Shown here one piece after another: positions 44,233-53,487 of a stretch of DNA of 64,000 nucleotides (position 1 is its first letter; each line of letters opens with the position of its first letter). A program made the translations under genes and the position numbers. Source of the DNA: Novosphingobium meiothermophilum (lineage in GTDB: Bacteria; Pseudomonadota; Alphaproteobacteria; Sphingomonadales; Sphingomonadaceae); contig NZ_QGHL01000004.1 of the NCBI RefSeq assembly GCF_003171715.1, positions 434,001 through 498,000 of the forward strand. Reading direction: 5' to 3'. A model generated the notes under the pieces. The model was not told the origin of the DNA and did no database searches. It was given only the letters and a program-made list of their open reading frames with translations.

Positions 44233-44757
44233 TCAACCCTCGCCTTCGCCCGACGCTCCGCCCTGTGGCCCCTTGCCAGCGGCAGACATGGCTTTCATCA
44301 GCGCGGGATCCTTGAGCAGCTGGTCAAGCAGGTCCTGCGCGCCGTCCTTGCCATCCATGTAGAGCATGAGATCATTGAGCTGCTCGCGCGCCTCCAGAAG
44401 CTGCGCAAGCGCCGGGACCGCCTTGGCGATCGCGCCGGGCGAGAAATCTTCCATCGACTTGAACGTGAGGTCGACCGAGATCTTGCCTTCGCCGGTCAGC
44501 GTGTTGTCGACATTGAAGGCGGCGCGCGGCGCGATCGCCGCCATGCGCTGCTCGAAGTTGTCCATGTCGAACTCGAGAAAGTCACGCTCGTTCAGCGCCT
44601 TCTTCTCGACAAGGCTCTTGCCCGAAAGGTCGGACATGACGCCCATTACGAAAGGCAGTTCGACCTTCTGCTTCGAGCCGTAAGTCTCGACTTCATATTC
44701 GATATGGACCCGTGGCGCCCTGTTTTCCTTGATGAACCGCTGACCACTCTTCGCCAT
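44233..44757 (-). CDS. tssB: T6SS contractile sheath small subunit TssB
   Basis: TssB (ImpC/VipA) is the small sheath subunit and carries the ClpV-interacting region. The 174-residue protein starts MAKSGQRFIKENRAPRVHI, with ELPFVMGVMSDLSG and FNVDNTL typical of the family. ATG 44757 follows a strong AAAGGAGG ribosome site by 5 bases. The C-terminal 15 residues are Gly-rich. It lies 162 bases from tssA, a gap long enough for an internal promoter. Confidence 0.96.
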   Translation of the reverse strand: MAKSGQRFIKENRAPRVHIEYEVETYGSKQKVELPFVMGVMSDLSGKSLVEKKALNERDFLEFDMDNFEQRMAAIAPRAAFNVDNTLTGEGKISVDLTFKSMEDFSPGAIAKAVPALAQLLEAREQLNDLMLYMDGKDGAQDLLDQLLKDPALMKAMSAAGKGPQGGASGEGEG

Positions 44758-44919
44758 ACTCGCCTCCTTTGCCGGACCCGCCGACACCCCGCAGCCATCC
44801 GCTCCGGGAACCCACTCATTCCATGTCCTGCACTTCCCCCCAAGGTTCGGTGCGGAAAATCACAATCCGGCATCTTCGGCGCATCGCCCGCTTGATGCCA
44901 TCAGGGACATCTCAAATCT

Positions 44920-46014
44920 CTACCACTCCGACGACGAGTCAGCCGGTTCATCCCAACCACCCGATGCGGCAGCGGCACCATCACCCTGCCCTGCCTCCCG
45001 GCTGAAACGCAGCACCCGCGTTGCCTCATCCATGCCGCCCGGCGCGATATCTTCGAGCACGCTCAGGAAATCGAGGTTCGTCCAGGCCCGCGCGCGCTTG
45101 AGCAGCAAGGGCACCGGGCTGCCCGGCTCTGCCGTCTCGTAATAGAGGCAGATCGCATCAAGCGCCCGCACCACATCATCGCGGCTGCGGACCGCGCCGC
45201 TGAATACGGCACCCGCCGGAGCGGCTGAAACGACTGCCCCCGCCGCTGTTGCCGACATGCTCGCAACCGCTTCTTCCGAAGTCGGCGCGGCAACGTCGGA
45301 AGGCTCTGCCGCTTGTCCCGGCAGGACTGTGGCCAGCGCCTTGCGAAAACGCTCAAGCTTATCGTGGGTCGGCTTGAAATTGGTTGCCGTGTCACCTTCG
45401 GCGTTGCTGGTCAGCACGCCATCGATCCGCTTGAAGGCAGTGCAAAGTGCGGCAAACCGCTCGACCAGCGCCTCCACCTGCGCCGCATCGGTTGCATCGA
45501 GCGTGGCGCGAAACGGGCCAAAACCCTCGGCACTGCTGCCCTGCTCGGCGAAACGCTCGATATCATCGCAGGAAAAACGGCCGAAGCGCGGATGCTCCAG
45601 CAGCGGCACACGGCCCAGTGGCCCCAGAAAATCGACGATCCGGGTCAGCGATTCGCACGGAGACTTGCGGCCGATGAAGCCGTATTCGTCGAGTTGTGGA
45701 TGAAGATCCGCCCAGCGTTCTTCCAGCAGGGCGGCAAGCCATTGCGCTGCTTCGACAACAAGATCAAACCGACGGGCGAAAACGGCCGCGCGGATAAGAT
45801 AGACCGGCAGCCAGATGTCGCGGGTCTGCTCTGCCTGAACGAGGATCTGGTCGATGACCTTGCGCCAGTCGACATCGGATTCGCCCCCTTCATCGCTGAC
45901 GGGACGCTCGAACGCGCCTTCTATCTCAATGCGCGCGTCATCATAGGAAAGATCGGGTCCGGAGGGCGCCTCATCGGAAAGGGGAGCAACCAGTGCCGCA
46001 ATATCAAGCGCCAT
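44920..46014 (-). CDS. tssA: T6SS assembly protein TssA
   Basis: TssA (ImpA) caps the growing sheath-tube complex or stays at the baseplate, depending on class. The 364-residue protein has the conserved ImpA N-terminal domain (about 5-130: LVAPLSDEAPSGPDLSYD, then WRKVIDQILVQAEQTRDIW). An Ala-rich linker (about 235-265) follows, then a C-terminal helical domain with RDDVVRALDAICLYYETAEPGSPVPLLLKRA (split in function). It is 36 bases after the OmpA-like gene on the same strand. Confidence 0.94.
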   Translation of the reverse strand: MALDIAALVAPLSDEAPSGPDLSYDDARIEIEGAFERPVSDEGGESDVDWRKVIDQILVQAEQTRDIWLPVYLIRAAVFARRFDLVVEAAQWLAALLEERWADLHPQLDEYGFIGRKSPCESLTRIVDFLGPLGRVPLLEHPRFGRFSCDDIERFAEQGSSAEGFGPFRATLDATDAAQVEALVERFAALCTAFKRIDGVLTSNAEGDTATNFKPTHDKLERFRKALATVLPGQAAEPSDVAAPTSEEAVASMSATAAGAVVSAAPAGAVFSGAVRSRDDVVRALDAICLYYETAEPGSPVPLLLKRARAWTNLDFLSVLEDIAPGGMDEATRVLRFSREAGQGDGAAAASGGWDEPADSSSEW

Positions 46015-46050
46015 TCGCTGCGTCCCCCTTCACCCCCCTTTGCTTCCGGC

Positions 46051-46701
46051 TCAGTCGACCTTCACGATCTCGACACGGCGGTTGGCCGCCGCACGTGCGC
46101 TCAGGCCTGGGACAGGCTTGTCGAAACCGTAGCCTTCCGGCTGGAGACGCGAACGCTCAACGCCGTTCTCGACCAGAAAGCTGGTCAGCGCTTCGGCGCG
46201 GCGGCGCGAGAGCTCAAGGTTGTATTCACGCCCGCCAACCGAGTCGGTATGGCCCGCCACGATGAACCGCTTGCCCGCCGCTGCTGGCGACTTCAGCGCA
46301 TCGACGAGCGCCTGTGCCTGTGCCCGGCTGCCTGCAAGGATCTCTGCCGAACCCGAAGCAAAGTTGATCGACAGGGTGGATCGCCCAGGTGCGGCGCGCG
46401 TGACGGCAGGCGCGGCAACATACGTGCGCTGCCCCGATGCCACGGGAGCAGGCGCGCGCGGCGCGGCATAGCCCGGAGCAGGCGGAAGCACCTTGCGCGC
46501 CGGAGCGCCGGGAAGGTCCACTCGCAGGCCGCGGCTTTCCTTGCGGTCTTCGGTTGCAAGTTCCTGATTGAAGGCGTCGCAGTCGCCGGTCAGTTCGCAG
46601 GTAATCTGGTTGCTGGACTTGGTCGCGACAGGACCGGCCTGTGCCGAAGCGATGGTCGGGAGCGTGATGAGAACGCCCGAAGCGATGATCTTGAACACCA
46701 T
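46051..46701 (-). CDS. OmpA-family peptidoglycan-binding protein at the T6SS locus
   Basis: This 216-residue protein has a signal peptide (about 1-21, ending SAQA), a Pro/Ala-rich spacer and an OmpA C-terminal domain (about 110-216: STLSINFASGSAEI, VAGHTDSVGGREYNLELSRRR split, AANRRVEIVKVD). It probably binds peptidoglycan in the periplasm. It is the first gene of the minus-strand T6SS run and precedes tssA by 36 bases. Since tssJ is not found here, such a protein could help to anchor the membrane complex, but that is inference. ATG 46701 is used because the signal peptide begins there. Confidence 0.88.
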   Translation of the reverse strand: MVFKIIASGVLITLPTIASAQAGPVATKSSNQITCELTGDCDAFNQELATEDRKESRGLRVDLPGAPARKVLPPAPGYAAPRAPAPVASGQRTYVAAPAVTRAAPGRSTLSINFASGSAEILAGSRAQAQALVDALKSPAAAGKRFIVAGHTDSVGGREYNLELSRRRAEALTSFLVENGVERSRLQPEGYGFDKPVPGLSARAAANRRVEIVKVD

Positions 46702-47111
46702 AGCGCACCTCAATGACGGGCTTACCCCGATAATGAACGGGGAGCCGTTGTCTGTCCCGGCACATCCGGGCCTGAATACGCGACGCCTTTGGTTAAATCT
46801 TTCCAACACATCTACAGGTCATCAACCAGCGTCGCAAACGATTCCTGCACCGCAAACCCGCATTTCCCGAAGAACCGGCAAATCGGTGCCACTACGAGAC
46901 AATCGGTCTGCCAAGTCCGAACTTTCCGGCAATACTCCCCGGATAAGTTCACCCCTATTCAAGACTGCCGTCTCTTGCGGAATAGACGCTTCATAACAGC
47001 CGCGCCATCTGGTAGCGGTGACGACAATCACAGACGAGAAGCTGATAAACCAGCAAACCGGTCGCATCGCTGCGGCAGCAATGCCGTCACCTCTTTGGTA
47101 GGGGAACAGAC
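46702..47111. promoter_or_regulatory. Divergent control region between the OmpA-like gene and vgrG
   Basis: This 410-base region separates two divergent T6SS transcripts and is less GC-rich than its surroundings. It should hold the promoters of the ompA-like/tssA run and of vgrG-DUF6931-fha. I found no clear sigma-70 or sigma-54 pair. Short frames here lack the codon bias of the neighbours and are not called as genes. Confidence 0.4.
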
Positions 47112-49121
47112 TTGGCTGATGGTCCGATGCGACAGACCGCCCTTGCCTTGCGGCTTGGAAATGGTGCCGAACAACTCAGGCTGGTCCGGCTCGACGCCTT
47201 CGAGGGCCTGAGCCAGCACTTCGCCATCACACTTGAAGTGCTCTCGCTCGACGAACTTCAGCTTCTGCCCAATCTGGGCAAGCCTGCGGCAATCGAGAGC
47301 AGGCTGGATGGCCAGTTGCTGCGCCATTTTCACGGCATCGTGGTGGATGCCGAATACGTGGAGGAGATCGAGGGCGCAGGATTTGTCTATCGCCTGATGC
47401 TGGCACCCGCTGCGCAGCTGCACGATCAGGGCAGCAACTACCGGATATTCCAGAACAAGCCCGTCATAGAGATCATCAAGTCCGTGCTGGGTGGCTGTTC
47501 CATTGCCTTCGAGGTCAAGGCTTCGGGCGGGACGCGTCAGCTGGCCTATTGCGTGCAGTATGGCGAAAGCGATTTCGATTTCGTCTCGCGTCTCATGGAA
47601 GAAGAAGGGCTCTATTACTATTACCAGCACGGGCCATCGGCCCACACGATGGTGATCTGCGACAAGCCCGGCTGCCACGTAACGATGCCGGCAGGGCCGA
47701 TGACCTACAATCCGGTTTCGGATTCCGCGGCTCTGGTGGATTCGACGAGCCGGGGCGGCTCTGCGGGGATCTTCATCCAGTCATGGCACGAACGTGCCTC
47801 GACCGGGGGCGAATCGCGCGTGACCATGCGCGACTACGACTTCAAGCAGCCAACGCGCCCGCGCCAGGCCGAAGCCACCGACAAGAGCGCGCATCCGCTC
47901 GATTCGATCGAAATCTACAACTGGCCGGGCCGCTACTATCAGGAACCCGCAGGACAGGCGCTCAGCACCGTGGTTCTGGAGAGCCGCCGCGCCCAGCGCC
48001 TGCGCTATGAAGGCACAAGCACCTATGCCGGGATCGAAACTGGCTATCACCTCCAGCTGAAGGGGCATCCGATCAGCCGCTTCAACCGCAAATACCTGAT
48101 CGTGCGCTGCCGGACCGTGCTGGCCACCGAACAATACCGTTCGGGCGGCAGCGCCGGGCAGACCTTCGTCGAGTTCACCACGATCCCTCACGACGTGAAC
48201 TACCGCGCCCCTATGGCAACACCCCGTCCTTCGGCGCGCGGCCCCGAAACGGCGGTCGTCACCGGACCGCCCGGCGAGGAAATCCACGTCGACGAGTTCG
48301 GGCGGATCAAGGTGCAGTTCCACTGGGATCGTCAGGGCAAGCTCGATGACAAGTCAAGCTGCTGGGTCCGCGTTTCCCAGACCGGCGGGCTTGGCAACAT
48401 CATCATTCCGCGCATCGGGCATGAAGTTCTGGTCGATTTCATCAACGGCAACCCGGACCGGCCAATCGTGGTCGGCAGGGTTTTCAATGCCAGCCACATG
48501 CCCGTTTACAAGCTGCCTGACCACAAGACCAAGGCCCTGTGGCGGACCAAGACCTACAAGCGCACCAGCGGTCAGGCGCTGCCGGAAGCCGAGGAACTTG
48601 ACACCAAGGCACCCGGCGCAAACGAACTGCGCTTCGAGGATGCCACCGGGAAGGAGGAAGTCTTCCTTCACGCCGAGCGGGACATGAACACACGGGTGCG
48701 GCACAACGAGACCCACAAGGTTGGCCGTGACGTGGAAATCAGTGTCGGCAAGAACCGCAAGGAGCGCGTCGGCAAGAACGAAGAGATCCTGATCGAGGGA
48801 AACCGCAAGGAGGAAGTCAAGGGCACCGAGACGATCACGGTCAACAAGGATCGCAAGGTTGCGATCAAGTCGAACGACACGCTCGACGTGACCAAGAAGA
48901 TCAAGATTACCTCCGGTTCCTCAATCGAGATCACCGCCGCCACCAAGATCACCCTGAAATGCGGCGGCAGCACGATCACCATCGATCCCACCTCGGTGAA
49001 GATCTCGACGACCCAGCTCAAGATGGAAGGCGCCGCAACGGCCAAGCTGAAGGGCGCGATGACCAATGTCGAGGCATCGGGAATCCTGACTGCAAAGGGC
49101 AGTCTGGTGAAGATCAACTGA
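47112..49121 (+). CDS. vgrG: T6SS spike protein VgrG (TssI)
   Basis: VgrG trimers form the spike tip on the Hcp tube. The 669-residue protein has the gp27-like domain (about 1-360, with YCVQYGESDFDFVSRLMEEEGLYYYY split by family strands). The gp5-like OB fold follows (about 390-470, DEFGRIKVQFHWDR and SCWVRVSQ), then a beta-helical repeat stalk with many TI/VK repeats (about 530-669). No C-terminal toxin extension is present, so it is a structural VgrG. The start is TTG 47112 after GGTAGGGG; an ATG five codons later is an alternative. No PAAR gene follows; DUF6931 comes 21 bases after it. Confidence 0.95.
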   Translation: MADGPMRQTALALRLGNGAEQLRLVRLDAFEGLSQHFAITLEVLSLDELQLLPNLGKPAAIESRLDGQLLRHFHGIVVDAEYVEEIEGAGFVYRLMLAPAAQLHDQGSNYRIFQNKPVIEIIKSVLGGCSIAFEVKASGGTRQLAYCVQYGESDFDFVSRLMEEEGLYYYYQHGPSAHTMVICDKPGCHVTMPAGPMTYNPVSDSAALVDSTSRGGSAGIFIQSWHERASTGGESRVTMRDYDFKQPTRPRQAEATDKSAHPLDSIEIYNWPGRYYQEPAGQALSTVVLESRRAQRLRYEGTSTYAGIETGYHLQLKGHPISRFNRKYLIVRCRTVLATEQYRSGGSAGQTFVEFTTIPHDVNYRAPMATPRPSARGPETAVVTGPPGEEIHVDEFGRIKVQFHWDRQGKLDDKSSCWVRVSQTGGLGNIIIPRIGHEVLVDFINGNPDRPIVVGRVFNASHMPVYKLPDHKTKALWRTKTYKRTSGQALPEAEELDTKAPGANELRFEDATGKEEVFLHAERDMNTRVRHNETHKVGRDVEISVGKNRKERVGKNEEILIEGNRKEEVKGTETITVNKDRKVAIKSNDTLDVTKKIKITSGSSIEITAATKITLKCGGSTITIDPTSVKISTTQLKMEGAATAKLKGAMTNVEASGILTAKGSLVKIN

Positions 49122-49142
49122 CAAACGCGATCGGGACGCACG

Positions 49143-49679
49143 ATGGGCAACTGGACACTTTCCACCTGGACCGACGCGGCACAGCTTGCCCGCGTGGTCA
49201 ATCCCCGCACCGTGGCGCCGGAAGCGCAAGGCATGGCACCGTCCGACTGGTTCGCCCGGCTGCGCGAGGCTGGCGAGGCCAGCGACGCGGCCAGTTTTCT
49301 GGCCCATGCCATGCCCCGTTACGAATGCGTGATCTGGGCAACGCGAAGCCTGATCGAGATCGGCATTGCCCGGACGGATCCGGCCACTGTCGCCGCATTG
49401 CGCTGGATCGACAATCCGTCCGACACATTGCGGCGCGCAGCCGCCACACTGGGCGAAACGCTTGATGACGAAAGCCCGCAGGCACTGCTTTGCCAGGCGA
49501 TCTTCCTTTCAGGCGGATCGATCTCGGAGGAAGATCTCCCCGCGGTGCAACCCCCGCCCGATGTCTGCGCAAAACTGGCGGCAGGAGCAGTGCTGACCGC
49601 AGCCTTTGCCAGTGCCGATCCCTCACAGGCCATTGCGGCAAGTCTGGCGCTGGGCGAGGCGATCCTCGCCGGAAGCTGA
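49143..49679 (+). CDS. DUF6931-type protein between vgrG and fha
   Basis: The 178-residue protein is Ala-rich and helical, with no signal peptide or membrane segment. Its sequence style (WFARLREAGEASDAASFLAHAMPRYE, CVIWATRSLIE) resembles the DUF6931 family found next to vgrG in alphaproteobacterial T6SS loci; the function is not known. It starts 21 bases after vgrG and precedes the FHA gene, so it could be an adaptor, chaperone or regulator of VgrG. The family name is given from memory and is moderately secure. Confidence 0.65.
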   Translation: MGNWTLSTWTDAAQLARVVNPRTVAPEAQGMAPSDWFARLREAGEASDAASFLAHAMPRYECVIWATRSLIEIGIARTDPATVAALRWIDNPSDTLRRAAATLGETLDDESPQALLCQAIFLSGGSISEEDLPAVQPPPDVCAKLAAGAVLTAAFASADPSQAIAASLALGEAILAGS

Positions 49680-49776
49680 ACCGCCCGGCTGACCGCGCAG
49701 ACCATCGGTGCGACACCTTCCTTTCCGCCTCGCGGTGCATGATGACAATTTGCCGCCGACAGTTTAGGTCTGGTCC

Positions 49777-51345
49777 GTGCCTCTTACTCTAACCATCCGC
49801 AATGCCGAACGGCTGGACAACGGCTCGCCGCTGTCCCTTGTGCTTGATCGCCGCGGCGCGCTGATCGGCCGGGCAGCAACCTCGGACTGGTGCCTGCCCG
49901 ATCCGTCGCTCCATATTTCGTCACGCCACTGCGAAGTGCGCTTTGCAGGCGGCCACTATGAACTGATCGATCACAGCACCAACGGCACTTTCATCGACGG
50001 GCAAGCCGCGCGGCTAGCAGGGCCGCACCTCATCGCACCGGGCGATGTCATTCGCATCGGGCCGTTCGAAATCGTTGCGGCACTCGATGATGCCGCTGCT
50101 GCTCAGGCTGCCGAGCGAAACAGCAATCCTGCACCGGCGAACTGGAAGGGCTGGACCTCTGGCAACGAGGCGCAAGCCGCGCCGCCCGTTGCCGCCTCCG
50201 CGTGGGACAAGCGCCCGACCGGATCGGCCATTTCCGGCACCGGCCCGATGTCGCAAAGCTGGGCAGCCCCGCCGGCGGCGGGCGTCGCACCTGCGGCCAC
50301 TGGAGCGGCTTCAGGCAGCGGGTGGGGGCCGTCACCGGCGCCCGCAGCGGGCGGCGCGGCACCTGCGCCGTCGGGCTGGGGACCGCCACCGGGAGCGGCC
50401 CCCGCTCCGTCCACCGGGGGATGGTCCAATCCAGCGTCTGCGTCAACGCCCGCACCTGCGGGAGGATCGCCCTGGGGCGCACCGCCGCCTGCCCCGCCCA
50501 AGCCTGCCTCGGACTGGTCCAGCCCAGCCGCACCGCCCCCGCCACCTGCTGCCGACGACATCTGGGGCAAGTTTTCCCAGTCCAATGTTGTCGACTGGGC
50601 GCGCGGCGGCTTTGGCGCGGCGAGCCCTTCACCGCCACCGGCTTTCACCGCGCCGCAGGTCCACACGCCTGCTGCGGTGGCCCCTGCCTTCCAGCCGACA
50701 CCACCCCCCGCCGCCCCATCCCATGCAGCATCACCCACCTCCGCCGTGCCGCAGACGGGCGCAGCCGCAGGAGGCTCCCTTGCCGCCTTTGCCCAGAGCG
50801 CCGGGATCAGCCTGGAACGTTTGCAGTCGGGCGAAGTCCAGACTCTGGGTGTCGCCGGAAATCTGCTGCGCCGCCTTGTTGCGGGCATGGTGGTCATGCT
50901 GGAGGCGCGGGCGCGCGCCAAAAGCCAGCTCGGCGCGCAAGGCACCAGCCTTGAGTTCGACGGTAACAATCCGCTGAAGTTTGCCAGAACGCCGGAGCAG
51001 GCGCTGGAACAGTTGCTCAACGCTCCCCAGCGCGGCTTCATGGACAGCGAACGCGCGGTGGAAGATGCGTTCAAGGATCTTCAGGCGCACCAGATGGCGA
51101 CACTGAAGGCGATGCAGGGAGCCTTGCGGGCAACGCTCGACCGGTTCAGCCCGCGCGCGATCCGTGCGCGCGCCGAACAGGGCGGCATTCTCTCGCGCAT
51201 TCTTCCCGGCGCAAAGGATGCCGCGCTCTGGGCTGCCTACGAGAGGGAGTTCAGCGGGGTGGCCCAAGGCTCCGACGAAGCCTTCATGGAAGTCTTCGCA
51301 AAGGAGTTCCGCAAGGCTTACGAGGAAATCGCCCGGCAACGATGA
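49777..51345 (+). CDS. tagH: T6SS FHA-domain scaffold protein (TagH)
   Basis: This 522-residue cytoplasmic protein has an N-terminal forkhead-associated domain (about 1-100) with the phosphothreonine-binding residues in RGALIGRAATSDWCLPD, HISSRHCEV and NGTFIDG. A long Pro/Ala/Gly-rich linker (about 110-325) and a conserved C-terminal TagH domain (about 330-522) follow. In Agrobacterium and Pseudomonas the Fha protein binds phosphorylated partners made by PpkA and promotes T6SS assembly. The start is GTG 49777. It is the last gene of the plus-strand run and converges on ppkA. Confidence 0.93.
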   Translation: MPLTLTIRNAERLDNGSPLSLVLDRRGALIGRAATSDWCLPDPSLHISSRHCEVRFAGGHYELIDHSTNGTFIDGQAARLAGPHLIAPGDVIRIGPFEIVAALDDAAAAQAAERNSNPAPANWKGWTSGNEAQAAPPVAASAWDKRPTGSAISGTGPMSQSWAAPPAAGVAPAATGAASGSGWGPSPAPAAGGAAPAPSGWGPPPGAAPAPSTGGWSNPASASTPAPAGGSPWGAPPPAPPKPASDWSSPAAPPPPPAADDIWGKFSQSNVVDWARGGFGAASPSPPPAFTAPQVHTPAAVAPAFQPTPPPAAPSHAASPTSAVPQTGAAAGGSLAAFAQSAGISLERLQSGEVQTLGVAGNLLRRLVAGMVVMLEARARAKSQLGAQGTSLEFDGNNPLKFARTPEQALEQLLNAPQRGFMDSERAVEDAFKDLQAHQMATLKAMQGALRATLDRFSPRAIRARAEQGGILSRILPGAKDAALWAAYEREFSGVAQGSDEAFMEVFAKEFRKAYEEIARQR

Positions 51346-51381
51346 CCCGGCGACGCCATGGCGATCACGAGGCTTCGCGCT

Positions 51382-53487
51382 TCAGTCGGGCTGTTCGTCA
51401 ACCGCACGATACCAGATCGTATCCGATTGCCACCCTTGCGTCTGAGCCGCAGCAAGGAAGCGCTGCTCCCAGTTGCCCGTGCGCGTTGCCGTGGTGCTGT
51501 TGAGCAGACCCGGATCGAACGGACCACGTCCGTAGAGCAGGAAAATACCGCTCCAGCCGTTGTGCGTAGTGGTGATCCTCAGGCGGTAGCGATCAGGGCC
51601 GACCTTGATCTGCTCCAGCATGGCAGGCGGAAGCGGCGTGACCTCCATGATACCTTTGTCATCGAGCGTGACGATGGCGATATCGCCTGAAACCCCGTTC
51701 AGATCGAACTCGATCACCACCGGAACGCCAAGCTTGCCCGCATCGGGATCATCGGCGGGAAGAGGAGCGAGCTCCCATTTGGTCTGCGGCACCGACAGGT
51801 GCGAAGCGCCTTTGCCACGAATGCGGTGGAACGCTTCGACGGGGCCGCAATCGCTGGGTCTGATCTGCGAAACCTCGCTGAAATCGATCGAGGCTGCCCG
51901 CAACCCCCTGGCCGAAAGCAACTGCCCGATGGCATTCTGCGCCTCGACCGGGCGGCCCGCCACACCCTTCACCGCAAGAGCCACATCATTGCCCTGAACC
52001 TGAAGGTCGCTGACATCAAGCCAGGAACAGGAAACTACCGAAAGCCCCCCCTCAAGCGCGGCCTGTGCGGCCTTTAGCGGATCGGCTGGCGGCGCTGCGG
52101 CCGCAAGCGAAGGCGGCGCATCGGGGACGGCCGCATCGTCACCCGATGCAAGCATGTAGCCCATGCCCGCCAAGAGCACGACCGCAGCGGCAACACCTGC
52201 GCCAATCAGCACTTTGCGCTGCTTGTTGCCCGCGTCGTCCGATGCCGGCGGCTTTTGCGAAGGGGGCGCTTCCCGCAGAGGCGCCGGGGCGGGCGCTGAG
52301 GCGGACTGCACTGGTGCAAACGAGGTTCCCCCGGTGCCCTTGCGGTCTCCCAGCGCCTCCAGCACGGCGTCCATGCTGCGCAGGCGCTGGGCAGGATCGG
52401 GCCGAAGCATGGCCTCCAGAACGGGGCGCAATTCGGCCGGAACGGGCGAAAGGTCGGGACCGGCGCGACGCTTGTCCACTGCATCGACAAGCGAACCGCC
52501 CATGTTGACATCGCGCTTGTTGATGATCGCAAGGATCGTCAGGCCAAGGCTGTAAACATCTGTCCACGGCCCCACCTGTCGTCCGAAATCGCCAAGCTGC
52601 TCAGGGGCGACATAGTTCAGCTTGCCCGCAAAACCATCGCCCACGATCGTCTGGCTGCCAGCGTCGAGATCCTTGGCAATGCCGAAGTCGATCACCTTGG
52701 CCCGGTCCAGCCGCCCGCCTTCAAGCATGATGTTGTCGGGGGAAATGTCGCGGTGGATCGCGCCCAGTTCGTGGGCCACGCTCAGTCCTTCGGCCAGCGT
52801 GCGGATCAACGAGAGCAGTTGCGCGGGAGTGGCCTCGATTGTCGAGAGGACATCGGACAGGTTCCTGCCGTCGATATATTCGGTGACGATGTAGAACACG
52901 CCAAGCTGCGGCTCCATGGCAAGCGTGCGATACTGCACGAGTGCCGGATGGCTCAACCGGGTGAGGGTGCGAGCCTCCTTGCGGAACATCGCAAGGACAT
53001 TGGGATCGCGGGCGAGATGGGGCAGGATCACTTTGATCGCGACCCGCTCGTCCTCGTTGTTGATGTTCACGCCCTCGAACACCTGCCCCATCCCGCCGCG
53101 CGCGATGAAACGGCGAACCTGATAGAGATGGTTGAGAACATCCCCTTCGCGCACCTCGCGCGGCTCCGTTCCGGCAAGCGGGAATGCGGTGCCACCGGGA
53201 AACGCGGTTTCGGCCAGTGGTTCGGGCGGCAGAGGGGCCGCCACTTGCGGCGCGGCTGGCTGTTGCGCAGATGGTTCGGGTGCAGATGGCTCAGGCGTTG
53301 CAGGCGGCGGTTCCGCCTGCGGCCAGCCGGGCGTTGGCGGCGCAGCCTGCGGCACGCTTTCGGGAACGGGCGGAACACCCCAGCCACCGGCGGAGGCCGA
53401 TGCGGCATCGCCGCCTCCGGGCAAAGGCTGCGGGTTGAAGATCGTGCGCGGTTCGCCCTCGCCGTTCTGGCCGTTGTTCTCGCTCAC
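51382..53487 (-). CDS. ppkA: T6SS serine/threonine protein kinase PpkA (TagE)
   Basis: PpkA is the inner-membrane kinase that turns on the T6SS by threonine phosphorylation. The 701-residue protein has a Pro/Ala-rich N-terminus (1-115), then a Hanks-type kinase domain (about 120-390): glycine loop ARGGMGQV, Lys152, HRD at 245-247 and DFG at 267-269. A membrane helix (about 438-460, VLIGAGVAAAVVLLAGMGYML) and a periplasmic C-terminal domain follow. Near its N-terminus Arg14-Thr15-Ile-Phe starts an RTxFxPxPL motif also seen in TssL. The start overlaps the pppA stop by 4 bases. Confidence 0.94.
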   Translation of the reverse strand: MSENNGQNGEGEPRTIFNPQPLPGGGDAASASAGGWGVPPVPESVPQAAPPTPGWPQAEPPPATPEPSAPEPSAQQPAAPQVAAPLPPEPLAETAFPGGTAFPLAGTEPREVREGDVLNHLYQVRRFIARGGMGQVFEGVNINNEDERVAIKVILPHLARDPNVLAMFRKEARTLTRLSHPALVQYRTLAMEPQLGVFYIVTEYIDGRNLSDVLSTIEATPAQLLSLIRTLAEGLSVAHELGAIHRDISPDNIMLEGGRLDRAKVIDFGIAKDLDAGSQTIVGDGFAGKLNYVAPEQLGDFGRQVGPWTDVYSLGLTILAIINKRDVNMGGSLVDAVDKRRAGPDLSPVPAELRPVLEAMLRPDPAQRLRSMDAVLEALGDRKGTGGTSFAPVQSASAPAPAPLREAPPSQKPPASDDAGNKQRKVLIGAGVAAAVVLLAGMGYMLASGDDAAVPDAPPSLAAAAPPADPLKAAQAALEGGLSVVSCSWLDVSDLQVQGNDVALAVKGVAGRPVEAQNAIGQLLSARGLRAASIDFSEVSQIRPSDCGPVEAFHRIRGKGASHLSVPQTKWELAPLPADDPDAGKLGVPVVIEFDLNGVSGDIAIVTLDDKGIMEVTPLPPAMLEQIKVGPDRYRLRITTTHNGWSGIFLLYGRGPFDPGLLNSTTATRTGNWEQRFLAAAQTQGWQSDTIWYRAVDEQPD

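Noticed and set aside
46789..47211. Small frames inside the ompA-like/vgrG intergenic region
   Set aside because: Codon bias is unlike the neighbours, there is no ribosome site, and overlap with the vgrG start makes them unlikely genes.
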